Assembly (NCBI RefSeq): GCF_001650635.1
Contig: NZ_LWQU01000127.1
Coordinates: 1-51,338, forward strand
Source of the DNA: Magnetospirillum moscoviense
GTDB lineage: Bacteria > Pseudomonadota > Alphaproteobacteria > Rhodospirillales > Magnetospirillaceae
Length of the DNA: 51,338 bases
Reading direction: 5' to 3'
The translations under genes and the position numbers were made by a program. Shown piece by piece: positions 23,337 through 32,662 of the stretch. A model generated the notes under the pieces. The model did not search any database and was not told the origin of the DNA. It was given only the letters and a program-made list of their open reading frames with translations. Positions within the stretch are counted from its first letter, which is position 1, and the number at the start of each line of letters is the position of its first letter.

Positions 23337-24881
23337 ATGGACAACAATCGCGTCATCATCTTTGACACCACGCTGCGCGACGGCGAGCAATCCCCCGGCG
23401 CCTCGATGAATCTAGAGGAAAAGGTCAAGATCGCCCTGGTCCTCGAGGAAATGGGCGTCGATGTGATCGAGGCCGGATTTCCGATCGCCTCGAACGGCGA
23501 TTTCGAGGCGGTCCACGCCGTGGCCAAGGCGGTCAGGAACGCCACCATCGCCGGCCTGGCCCGCGCCACCAAGGGCGACATCTCGCGCTGCGCCGAGGCG
23601 GTCAAGGCCGCCCCCCGCCACCGCATCCACACCTTTTTGTCCACCAGCCCGCTGCATATGAAGCACAAGCTGCAGATGGAACCCGAGGCGGTGCTGGAGA
23701 AGGTCAAGGAATCGGTGGCCTTCGCCCGCTCGCTGGTGGAAGACGTCGAATGGTCGGCCGAGGACGGCTCGCGCACCGAGCACGATTTCCTGTGCCGCTG
23801 CGTCGAGGCGGCCATCGATGCCGGCGCCCGCACCATCAACATTCCCGACACCGTCGGCTATGCGGTGCCCGACGAATACGCCGCCCTGATCGCCATGCTG
23901 GTCAACCGGGTTCCCAATATCGACAAGGCCATCTTGTCGGTGCATTGCCACAACGATCTGGGTCTGGCGGTGGCCAACTCGCTGGCGGCGGTCGGTGCCG
24001 GCGCCCGCCAGATCGAATGCACCGTCAACGGGCTGGGCGAGCGGGCCGGCAATGCCGCCATGGAAGAGATCGTCATGGCGCTTCGCACGCGCCCCGACCG
24101 CATGCCCTTCACCACCGGCATCAAGACCGAGCACATCACCCGGGCCTCGCGCCTGGTCTCGGGCATCACCGGCTTCGTGGTCCAGCCCAACAAGGCGATC
24201 GTCGGCAAGAACGCCTTCGCCCATGAATCGGGCATCCATCAGGACGGCATGCTGAAGTGCGCCCAGACCTACGAGATCATGACCCCGGAATCGGTCGGTC
24301 TCAACCGCTCGACGCTGGTGATGGGCAAGCATTCCGGCCGCGCCGCCTTCAAGTCGAAGCTGAAGGATCTGGGCTACGAGCTGGGCGACAACGCCATCGA
24401 GGACGCCTTTGTCCGCTTCAAGGAACTGGCCGACCGTAAAAAGGACGTGTTCGACGAGGATATCATTGCTTTGGTCGACGAAGCGGTCCATCGTGATAAC
24501 GACCGCATCCGCCTCAAGTCGCTGGAGGTGCTGTGCGGCACCCGCCACAATCCGCCCAAGGCCGAGCTGGAGCTCGAGATCGACGGCGAGACCCGAAGCG
24601 TCAAGGCGGTGGGCGACGGCCCGGTGGATGCGATCTTCAACGCCATCAAGGCCCTTGTCCCGCACGAGACGCGACTGCAACTCTATCAAGTCCATGCCGT
24701 CACGCAAGGAACCGACGCCCAGGCCGAGGTGACCGTGCGGCTGGAGGAAGACGGCAAGACCGTGAACGGGCAGGGCGCCGACACCGATACGATGGTGGCG
24801 TCGGCCAGGGCTTACGTGAATGCGCTCAACAAACTTTTCGTCAAGCGGCAAAAAACCGCTCCCGATGCGCGCGCGGGCTGA
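23337..24881 (+). CDS. leuA: 2-isopropylmalate synthase
   Basis: 514 residues, the long bacterial form. Condenses acetyl-CoA with 2-ketoisovalerate, the first committed step of leucine synthesis. Seen: FDTTLRDGEQSPGASM at the N-terminus with the metal-binding Asp, SVHCHNDLGLAVANSL, the NGLGERAGNAA motif, GIHQDGMLK, and a C-terminal regulatory domain (about 390-514) where leucine feedback normally acts. Start ATG (MDNNRVIIF) gives the conserved N-terminus. Confidence 0.97.
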   Translation: MDNNRVIIFDTTLRDGEQSPGASMNLEEKVKIALVLEEMGVDVIEAGFPIASNGDFEAVHAVAKAVRNATIAGLARATKGDISRCAEAVKAAPRHRIHTFLSTSPLHMKHKLQMEPEAVLEKVKESVAFARSLVEDVEWSAEDGSRTEHDFLCRCVEAAIDAGARTINIPDTVGYAVPDEYAALIAMLVNRVPNIDKAILSVHCHNDLGLAVANSLAAVGAGARQIECTVNGLGERAGNAAMEEIVMALRTRPDRMPFTTGIKTEHITRASRLVSGITGFVVQPNKAIVGKNAFAHESGIHQDGMLKCAQTYEIMTPESVGLNRSTLVMGKHSGRAAFKSKLKDLGYELGDNAIEDAFVRFKELADRKKDVFDEDIIALVDEAVHRDNDRIRLKSLEVLCGTRHNPPKAELELEIDGETRSVKAVGDGPVDAIFNAIKALVPHETRLQLYQVHAVTQGTDAQAEVTVRLEEDGKTVNGQGADTDTMVASARAYVNALNKLFVKRQKTAPDARAG

Positions 24882-24927
24882 TATAAGACGCGCACATCTT
24901 GACCGACGTGACGGACATTGAAGGTGA

Positions 24928-25974
<1,047 letters not shown>

Positions 25975-26064
25975 TTTTTCGTGCCCCACATGGTGTAGGT
26001 TGGCGCAGATTCAGCCGCCACACCATGGGGAGAGGCGGAACGTGCTCGTTCAAAGGGGATCCGC

Positions 26065-26952
26065 GTGAAGCAGTCCGGTGCGGTCGGACGCCTGGCGACC
26101 TTGCGGCTTTTGGCCCAGCGCTTCGCGTTCGTGTCGCTGATCGTCGCCGCCGTCGCCCTGATGATCCTGGGCAAGGCCGACATCGTGCTGGTCGAGCGCA
26201 CCCGCAGCCTGGTGGCCGACGCGGTGGCGCCGATCTTGGACGCCATCAGCCGGCCTGCCGCCACCATCAACGAATTCACCGAAAGCGTGCGCGAGCTGGC
26301 GTCCCTGCGGGCCGAGAACGCCCGTCTGAAGCAGGAAAACCAGCGGCTTTTGCATTGGCAGATGGTGGCGCGCCGCCTGGATGCCGACAATGCCGTCCTG
26401 CATGAACAGCTGAACGTGGTGCCCGGCCCTGATCCCGCCTTCATCACCGCGCGGGTCATCGGCGATCTGGGCTCGGCCTATGGCCATTCGATGCTGCTGG
26501 GCGCGGGCGCCCGCGACGGCGTGCGCAAGGGCCAGGCGGTCCTGTCGGGCGAGGTGCTGGTCGGCCACATCGCCGAGGTCGGCGAACGCTCCAGCCGCCT
26601 GCTGCTGCTGACCGATCTCAATGCCAAGATTCCGGTGGTGGTGGAAGCGTCGCGCACCCGCGCCATCCTGGCCGGCGACAACAAGGACCGGCCGAAGCTC
26701 AGCTATATCGCCGGTGCCGCTTCGGTGTCGGTGGGCGACCGGGTGGTGACCTCGGCGTCTGGCGCCGCCTTCCCGCCGGGTCTGCCGATCGGGGTGGTCG
26801 CCTCGACCCATGACGGCATCGCCCGCGTGCAGCCCTTCGTGCGCCGGCACGAGTTGGAATTCGTCGCCATCGTCGATTACGGCCTGGGCGGCGTGTTGCC
26901 GTTCGAGCGTCCGCCGATGCCGGAAAAGCGCCGTCGCGGAGGCGACAATTAA
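26065..26952 (+). CDS. mreC: rod-shape-determining protein MreC
   Basis: 295 residues. One N-terminal membrane segment (about 20-37), a coiled coil (LRAENARLKQENQRLL, about 77-92) and a periplasmic beta domain with GARDGVRKGQAVLSGEVLVGHI. Starts with GTG five bases after AAAGGGGA. Confidence 0.95.
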   Translation: MKQSGAVGRLATLRLLAQRFAFVSLIVAAVALMILGKADIVLVERTRSLVADAVAPILDAISRPAATINEFTESVRELASLRAENARLKQENQRLLHWQMVARRLDADNAVLHEQLNVVPGPDPAFITARVIGDLGSAYGHSMLLGAGARDGVRKGQAVLSGEVLVGHIAEVGERSSRLLLLTDLNAKIPVVVEASRTRAILAGDNKDRPKLSYIAGAASVSVGDRVVTSASGAAFPPGLPIGVVASTHDGIARVQPFVRRHELEFVAIVDYGLGGVLPFERPPMPEKRRRGGDN

Positions 26953-26974
26953 TGGCCGCGCGCGGAGCCTTCAA

Positions 26975-27490
26975 GTGAAGCCATCGGTGTGGGTTCAGAT
27001 GGACGGCTGGGTCCGGCACATCGTGCCGACCGGCGTCACGCTGTTCTTGTTGTTCCTGACCGCCATCCCCACCCATATTCCCGGTCTGGCCGGCATCACC
27101 CCGATGCTGCCGATGATGGGGGTCTATTACTGGGCGATCTATCGGCCCGATTTGTTGCCGGCCTGGGCCGCCTTCCTGATCGGCCTGCTGCACGACATCA
27201 TCGCCGGCACGCCGTTCGGGGTGAACGCCCTGGTGATGGTGCTGGTGCAAGGCGTCTCGGCGTCGCAACGCAAGTTCTTCCTGGGCAAGTCCTTCATGGT
27301 GGCGTGGTGGGCGTTCAGCCTGCTGGCCGCCGGGGCGTCGGCGCTGTCCTGGCTGATGACCTCGATCCTGAGCGGGCGGGTGATCGATCCCGGTCCGGCC
27401 TTCTTCCAGTATTTCCTGACGCTTGGCTTGTTCCCGCTGCTGACCAGGGTGCTGGCCCGGACCCAGATGGCCTTCCTGAAAGAGGCCTGA
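26975..27490 (+). CDS. mreD: rod-shape-determining protein MreD
   Basis: 171 residues, five to six membrane segments, with WAAFLIGLLHDIIAGTPFGVNAL, the MreD signature. GTG start at 26975, 22 bases after mreC and preceded by GGAG; earlier in-frame codons lie inside mreC. Confidence 0.92.
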   Translation: MKPSVWVQMDGWVRHIVPTGVTLFLLFLTAIPTHIPGLAGITPMLPMMGVYYWAIYRPDLLPAWAAFLIGLLHDIIAGTPFGVNALVMVLVQGVSASQRKFFLGKSFMVAWWAFSLLAAGASALSWLMTSILSGRVIDPGPAFFQYFLTLGLFPLLTRVLARTQMAFLKEA

Positions 27491-27497
27491 GCGGGCG

Positions 27498-29360
27498 ATG
27501 TATCACGACAGCGATCGCTCGAAGATGTTCACCCGCCGCGCCGCCATGCTGGCGGGCGGCAAGACCGCGTTGTTCGGCGCCCTGGTGGCGCGGATGTATT
27601 ACCTGCAGGTGATCGAGGCCGACAAATACGAGATGGCGGCGCGCGACAACCGCATCTCGATGCGCCTGCTGGCGCCGCCGCGTGGGCTGATCCTCGACCG
27701 CAACGGCGTGGCCATGGCGGTCAACCAGCACAATTACCAGGTCCGCGTCATCGCCGAGCAGGCGCCGTCGCTGGACTATACCCTGGACGCCCTGTCGCAG
27801 ATCATCACGCTGACCGACCACGACCGCGCCCGCATCCACAAGGAAGCCAAGCGGCGGCGTTCCTTCGTGCCGATCACCGTGCGCGAGAACCTGTCGTGGG
27901 AGGAAGTCGCCCGCATCGAGGTCAACGCCCCCGACCTGCCCGGCGTGTTGATCGAAGTCGGCCAAAGCCGGTTCTATCCGCTGGAAAGCCTGGGCGCCCA
28001 CATCCTGGGCTATGTCGCCGCGGTGTCCGAGGCCGACCTGACCGGCGACCCGCTCGAGGAACTGCCCGGCTTCAGGATCGGCAAGGCCGGGGTCGAGCGC
28101 ATCTATGACCTGGCCATGCGCGGGCAGGCCGGGGCCAGCTCGGTCGAGGTCAACGCCGTCGGCCGCGTCATCAACGAGCTTGAGCGCAAGGAAGGCGAGC
28201 CCGGCGTCGATCTGGCCCTGACCCTGGACATCCGCCTGCAGGAATATGCCGCCCAGCGCCTGGGCGACGAATCCGCCTCGGTGGTGGTGATGGACATCCA
28301 TACCGGCGACCTGCTGGTGATGGCCTCGACGCCGTCCTTCGACCCCAACGCCTTCAATCGCGGCCTGACCCACGACGAGTGGAAGGAATTGTCGACCAAT
28401 CCGCGCTCGCCTTTGCAGAACAAGGCGATTTCCGGAACCTTCGCGCCCGGCTCGACCTTCAAGCTGGTGGTCGCCCTGGCGGCGCTGGAAGCCGGCGTCA
28501 TCACCCCCGACCAGACCGTCTTGTGCAAGGGTCACATGGAACTGGGGCCGATCAAGTTCCATTGCTGGAAGAAGGGCGGCCATGGCTCGGTCGATCTGCA
28601 CAATGCCATCAAGGGTTCGTGCGACGTCTATTTCTACGAAATCGCCCGCCGCGCCGGCATCGACAAGATCGCCGAGGTGGCCAATCGCTTCGGCCTGGGC
28701 ACGACCACCGGCGTCGATCTGCCCAACGAGCGGCCAGGCCTGATGCCCAACCGCGCCTGGAAGCGCAAGTCGCTGAAGCAGCCGTGGCACCCCGGCGAGA
28801 CCTTGATCAACGGCATCGGCCAGGGCTATTGCCTGACCACCCCGCTGCAATTGGCGGTGATGACCGCGCGGCTGGCCAATGGCGGTTTCCAGGTGGTCCC
28901 CCATGTCGCCCGCGACCTGATCGTCGAGAAAAGTGCTTCGGCCCGGCCCGAGCCGACCTGGCCCAGCTGCGGCGTGTCGCAGAAGAATCTGGCCCTGGTC
29001 AGGAAGGGCATGTTCGGCGTGTCCAACGAACCGGGCGGCACCGCGTTCCGCGCCCGCATCGAGCAGGACGGCATGTGGCTGTCGGGCAAGACCGGAACGG
29101 CCCAGGTCCGCCGCATCACCTTGCGAGAACGCGAGCAGGGCGTGAAGAAGAACGAGGAATTGCCGTGGAAGGAGCGCGACCATGCCTTGTTCGTCGCCTA
29201 CGCCCCGGAAGAGAAGCCGCGCTATGCCATCGCCGTGGTGGTCGAGCATGGCGGCGGCGGTTCGGCGGTGGCGGCCCCGATCGCGCGTGACATCATGATC
29301 GAGGTGCAAAAGCGTGAACGGGCGCGTGCGGCGGCCCCGACGCAAGGCGGTGCCGGATGA
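27498..29360 (+). CDS. mrdA: penicillin-binding protein 2 (elongasome transpeptidase)
   Basis: 620 residues. N-terminal anchor (about 15-35), pedestal domain with APPRGLILDRNG, and transpeptidase with all three catalytic motifs: STFK near 319, SCD in KGSCDVYFYE near 374, KTG in SGKTGTAQV near 531. Cross-links peptidoglycan with RodA as partner. Stop overlaps rodA start. Confidence 0.97.
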   Translation: MYHDSDRSKMFTRRAAMLAGGKTALFGALVARMYYLQVIEADKYEMAARDNRISMRLLAPPRGLILDRNGVAMAVNQHNYQVRVIAEQAPSLDYTLDALSQIITLTDHDRARIHKEAKRRRSFVPITVRENLSWEEVARIEVNAPDLPGVLIEVGQSRFYPLESLGAHILGYVAAVSEADLTGDPLEELPGFRIGKAGVERIYDLAMRGQAGASSVEVNAVGRVINELERKEGEPGVDLALTLDIRLQEYAAQRLGDESASVVVMDIHTGDLLVMASTPSFDPNAFNRGLTHDEWKELSTNPRSPLQNKAISGTFAPGSTFKLVVALAALEAGVITPDQTVLCKGHMELGPIKFHCWKKGGHGSVDLHNAIKGSCDVYFYEIARRAGIDKIAEVANRFGLGTTTGVDLPNERPGLMPNRAWKRKSLKQPWHPGETLINGIGQGYCLTTPLQLAVMTARLANGGFQVVPHVARDLIVEKSASARPEPTWPSCGVSQKNLALVRKGMFGVSNEPGGTAFRARIEQDGMWLSGKTGTAQVRRITLREREQGVKKNEELPWKERDHALFVAYAPEEKPRYAIAVVVEHGGGGSAVAAPIARDIMIEVQKRERARAAAPTQGGAG

Positions 29361-30520
29361 TGCGGCCAGCACCTCGGCTGTCGTTGCAGCTCAATCGCGC
29401 CGAACTGTCGTGGCGCGAGAAGCTGTGGCACATCAACTGGACCCTGATCTCGTTGCTGACCACCATATCCTCGGTGGGCTTCCTGACCCTTTACTCGGCG
29501 GCGGGCGGGTCGCTGGAGCCGTGGGCGGTCAAGCAGATGATCCGCTTCGCCATGGGCATCGGCCTGATGGTCGGGGTGGCGGTGATCGACATCCGGGTGT
29601 GGATCCGCCACGCCTATGTCTTCTATGCGGTGTCCTTGGTCCTGCTGGTGGCGGTCGAGATCAAGGGCACCATCGGCATGGGGGCGCAGCGCTGGATCGA
29701 CCTGGGCTTCATCCAGCTGCAACCGTCGGAACTGACCAAGATCGCCCTGATCCTGACGCTGGCTCGCTATTTCCACGGCGCGGCGATGCAAGATATCGGC
29801 CGGCCGACCTTCCTGATCATCCCGTTATTGCTGGTGTTCGCCCCGATCGCCCTGGTGCTGAAGCAGCCCGACCTGGGAACGGCGATGATGTTGTTGATGA
29901 GTTCGGGCGCCATCTTCTTCATGGCCGGGGTCAGGATGTGGAAGTTCGGCCTGGTCCTGGCCGGCGGCCTGGGCAGCATCCCGGTCGCCTGGCAGTTCCT
30001 GCGCGAATATCAGAAGAAGCGGGTGATCATCTTCATGAACCCCGAACAGGACCCGCTGGGCGCCGGCTACCACATCACCCAGTCGAAGATCGCGCTGGGC
30101 TCTGGCGGCGTGTTCGGCAAGGGCTATATGAGCGGCACCCAAAGCAAGCTCAACTTCCTGCCGGAAAAGCAGACCGATTTCATCTTCACCATGTTCGCCG
30201 AGGAATGGGGGCTGATCGGCGGTCTGGTCCTGTTGTTCCTGTACGGCCTGCTGATCGCTTACGGCTATGCCATCGCGCTTCGCTGCCGCAGCCAGTTCGG
30301 GCGTCTGGTGGCGCTGGGCATCACCACCACCTTCTTCCTGTACGTCTTCATCAACACCGCCATGGTGATGGGGCTGGTTCCGGTGGTCGGCGTGCCGTTG
30401 CCGATGATCAGTTATGGCGGCACCGCCATGCTGTCCCTGCTGTTCGGCTGGGGCCTGGTGATGAGCGCCTATATCCATCGAGACACCCCGATCGGACGGC
30501 GCGGCGCTCTGGACGATTAG
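29357..30520 (+). CDS. rodA: peptidoglycan glycosyltransferase RodA (SEDS)
   Basis: 387 residues, ten hydrophobic segments. SEDS motifs present: QRWIDLGFIQLQPSEL, KQPDLGTAMM and the C-terminal PLPMISYGGTAML. ATGA overlap with mrdA. Confidence 0.97.
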   Translation: MMRPAPRLSLQLNRAELSWREKLWHINWTLISLLTTISSVGFLTLYSAAGGSLEPWAVKQMIRFAMGIGLMVGVAVIDIRVWIRHAYVFYAVSLVLLVAVEIKGTIGMGAQRWIDLGFIQLQPSELTKIALILTLARYFHGAAMQDIGRPTFLIIPLLLVFAPIALVLKQPDLGTAMMLLMSSGAIFFMAGVRMWKFGLVLAGGLGSIPVAWQFLREYQKKRVIIFMNPEQDPLGAGYHITQSKIALGSGGVFGKGYMSGTQSKLNFLPEKQTDFIFTMFAEEWGLIGGLVLLFLYGLLIAYGYAIALRCRSQFGRLVALGITTTFFLYVFINTAMVMGLVPVVGVPLPMISYGGTAMLSLLFGWGLVMSAYIHRDTPIGRRGALDD

Positions 30521-30572
30521 GGGCGGGGACAGGCTATACTGTGCGCACGCGCGGATTTTCGGAGAAGGACGA

Positions 30573-30857
30573 ATGGAGGAGACCAAGACGGTCCGGGTGG
30601 TGGTCGAAGGCCGGGTCCAGGGCGTGTGGTATCGCGGCTGGACGGTCCAGGAAGCCAACGCCCATGGACTGGACGGTTGGGTGCGCAATCTGTCGGACGG
30701 CCGTGTCGAGGCGATCTTCCACGGCCCGGCCGATCGCGTCGATCGCATGATTCAGGCCTGCCGGGCCGGCCCGCCCTCGGCATCGGTTTCGCGCGTGCTG
30801 GCCGAGCCGTGGTCGGAACATCCCGGCCATGGCTTTCATCAGCGGCCGACGGCGTGA
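30573..30857 (+). CDS. acyP: acylphosphatase
   Basis: 94 residues, the family length. VEGRVQGVWYRGW near 11-23 supplies the phosphate-binding loop and catalytic Arg; the catalytic Asn is in GWVRNLSDGRVEAIF near 39. Hydrolyses acyl phosphates. Separate from the rod operon by 52 bases. Confidence 0.95.
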   Translation: MEETKTVRVVVEGRVQGVWYRGWTVQEANAHGLDGWVRNLSDGRVEAIFHGPADRVDRMIQACRAGPPSASVSRVLAEPWSEHPGHGFHQRPTA

Positions 30858-30924
30858 GATTGCGCCGTCCCCGCAGCCACCGGATGCCAGGAAAATCTTG
30901 TTTCACGGGGGGCGTAAATTCCCT

Positions 30925-30953
30925 TTGCAGGGGCGAACGGTTGGCGCTATAAG
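30925..30953 (+). promoter_or_regulatory. promoter of tRNA-Pro
   Basis: TTGCAG (30925-30930), exactly 17 bases, TATAAG (30948-30953), ending 17 bases before the tRNA. Confidence 0.7.
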
Positions 30954-30970
30954 GACGCCTCCAAGGCGGA

Positions 30971-31047
30971 CGGAGTGTAGCTCAGCCTGGTAGAGCACTG
31001 TCTTCGGGAGGCAGGGGCCGGAGGTTCGAATCCTCTCACTCCGACCA
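30971..31047 (+). tRNA. tRNA-Pro, anticodon CGG
   Basis: 77 bases including encoded CCA. Acceptor arms CGGAGTG / CACTCCG, D-arm with AGCTCAG...GAGC, anticodon stem ctgtc/ggcag with loop TTCGGGA (anticodon CGG), T-arm GAGG-TTCGAAT-CCTC. The 3-prime half is the probable integration site of the recombinase encoded 126 bases downstream. Confidence 0.96.
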
Positions 31048-31081
31048 TCCCCAAACCGTAGGAACTCTGCGGTTTGGGGAT
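31047..31081 (+). terminator. hairpin after tRNA-Pro
   Basis: Perfect 12-bp inverted repeat (31047-31058 with 31070-31081) with an 11-base loop, directly at the tRNA 3-prime end. No T-tract follows, so termination is only probable. Confidence 0.45.
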
Positions 31082-31172
31082 GGCACCAATCTCAGGTTCG
31101 GGACCAGAGATTGAATTTGCGGGACAATTGAGGGACACTGAGCCGTTAGGCACTGTCCCGGAGTGTCCCCCA

Positions 31173-32171
31173 GTGGCGACCATCACCAAACGCTTCAATC
31201 GCGACGGCGAACTGATCGGCTGGCAGGCGAAGATTCGCCGGCACGGCTTCCCCTCTCAATCCAAGACCTTCGATCGCAAAGCTGACGCCGATGCCTGGGC
31301 AAGAAGCCTTGAGGGCGAGATGGATCGTGGCGCCTTCATCGATCGCCGTCCGGCGGAGCAGATGACGTTGGCCGATGCCATCCGGCATTACCTCGATGCC
31401 GTGGCTCCAACACACAAGGGAGGCGACGTTGAAGCGGCCCGCCTGGGACGTTTCCTACGCGAGGAGCCAGACCTGTGTCGCTATGCCCTATCGAACCTGC
31501 GCACCCACCACCTTGAGGACTACCGTGATCGCCGTCTCGAAGCCGTGGCGCCGGGCAGCCTCTGCCGGGAGATCAACCTGCTGCATGCGGTATTGGAATC
31601 GGTTCGCCGTCGGGTCGGGTTGGTCGATAACCCCGTTTCCCACGTCCGCCGCCCAAAGGTGAACGACGAGCGCGATGTCCGCCTCGCACTCGACGAAGAG
31701 GCGCAGCTTCTCTTTGCCCTGGATGCCACAAGGAACCCCTGGATCAAGCCCTTCGTGATCGTAGCCCTGGAAACCGCCATGCGGCGTGGTGAATTGCTAT
31801 CGCTTCGCTGGGAGCATGTGGACCTGGTCAAGCGTACCGCCCATCTGCCGGAAACCAAGAACGGCAAGGGACGCACCGTGCCCCTCAGCAGCCGCGCTGT
31901 GACGACCTTGGGGGAACTTCCCCGGTCAATCGGCGGACCGGTATTTCCGGTGTCATTAGACTCGCTTAAGCACGCCTGGACCCGTGCCCGCAATCGCGCC
32001 GGCCTCCATCACTTCCATCTCCACGACCTGCGCCACGAGGCCACCAGCCGCTTAGCCGAGCGCGGCTGGAACATTCTCGAACTGGCGGCTGTGACAGGCC
32101 ATCAGGATTTGCAGATGCTGAAGCGGTACACCAACCTGCGGGCGGCAGATTTGGCGAAGAAAATGGGGTAG
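31173..32171 (+). CDS. tyrosine recombinase / site-specific integrase
   Basis: 332 residues. N-terminal SAM-like core-binding domain (about 60-145) and a catalytic domain with the full set of residues: Arg in AMRRGELLSLRW, Lys in ETKNGKGRTVPL, HxxR in HLHDLRHEATSRL, His in GHQDLQ and the nucleophile Tyr in KRYTNL. GTG start (MATITKRF-like N-terminus typical of these integrases); the frame continues 33 codons upstream through non-coding sequence. Placement 126 bases behind tRNA-Pro is typical of island integrases. Confidence 0.92.
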   Translation: MATITKRFNRDGELIGWQAKIRRHGFPSQSKTFDRKADADAWARSLEGEMDRGAFIDRRPAEQMTLADAIRHYLDAVAPTHKGGDVEAARLGRFLREEPDLCRYALSNLRTHHLEDYRDRRLEAVAPGSLCREINLLHAVLESVRRRVGLVDNPVSHVRRPKVNDERDVRLALDEEAQLLFALDATRNPWIKPFVIVALETAMRRGELLSLRWEHVDLVKRTAHLPETKNGKGRTVPLSSRAVTTLGELPRSIGGPVFPVSLDSLKHAWTRARNRAGLHHFHLHDLRHEATSRLAERGWNILELAAVTGHQDLQMLKRYTNLRAADLAKKMG

Positions 32172-32309
32172 TAGAGGTGCGAGCGGGATGCAGCCCCGGG
32201 ATGCAACAGCGCTGCATGCCTTGTCTGCTTTGCGCCCATCCCAGTCATTCCTTGGTTGGCGACAGTTCCCGAAAAGCGGACATAGCATTCAAGATGCGCG
32301 CGATGGTCG

Positions 32310-32648
32310 TTGTTGGCCCGTCTGGCCGGCGCCCTCACCACGCTCACCGCCACCCTGGCCGACCGTCAGGACGCCCGCGCCCGCGACACCGAGTTCATCA
32401 AGGCGGGGCGCAGCAACACCCGCGCCAACGTGCTGCTGGTCACCGCCGGACTTGGCATTGTCGGCGGCATCGGCTTCATGGTATTCGGCCATGTGGACGG
32501 CAACACCGCCGTCGGCGGCTGCATCATTTCCGTGATCACTTTGCTCGCCGGCAAGTTCGCCACTGCCTTTGATTTCGAATTCGGTGGATCGGCAGATTCA
32601 GAGCAGACTCGCACACTGCTGGCGCAGGCGTCACCGATCGGCAAGTAG
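32310..32648 (+). CDS. hypothetical small membrane protein, possibly a fragment
   Basis: About 112 residues with two hydrophobic segments (VLLVTAGLGIVGGIGFMVFG and GGCIISVITLLAGKFATAF) and a hydrophilic tail. The start is uncertain (TTG at 32310, no clear ribosome site), so the N-terminus may be missing. The overall pattern, a charged N-terminus then two membrane segments, recalls small phage or island membrane proteins. I do not recognise a family. Confidence 0.4.
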   Translation: MLARLAGALTTLTATLADRQDARARDTEFIKAGRSNTRANVLLVTAGLGIVGGIGFMVFGHVDGNTAVGGCIISVITLLAGKFATAFDFEFGGSADSEQTRTLLAQASPIGK

Positions 32649-32662
32649 CCCGTATCGACGTG

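Noticed and set aside
27315-29372. 685-codon minus-strand frame opposite mrdA
   Set aside because: Complete antisense shadow of a gene with all its catalytic motifs; no ribosome site or family resemblance.
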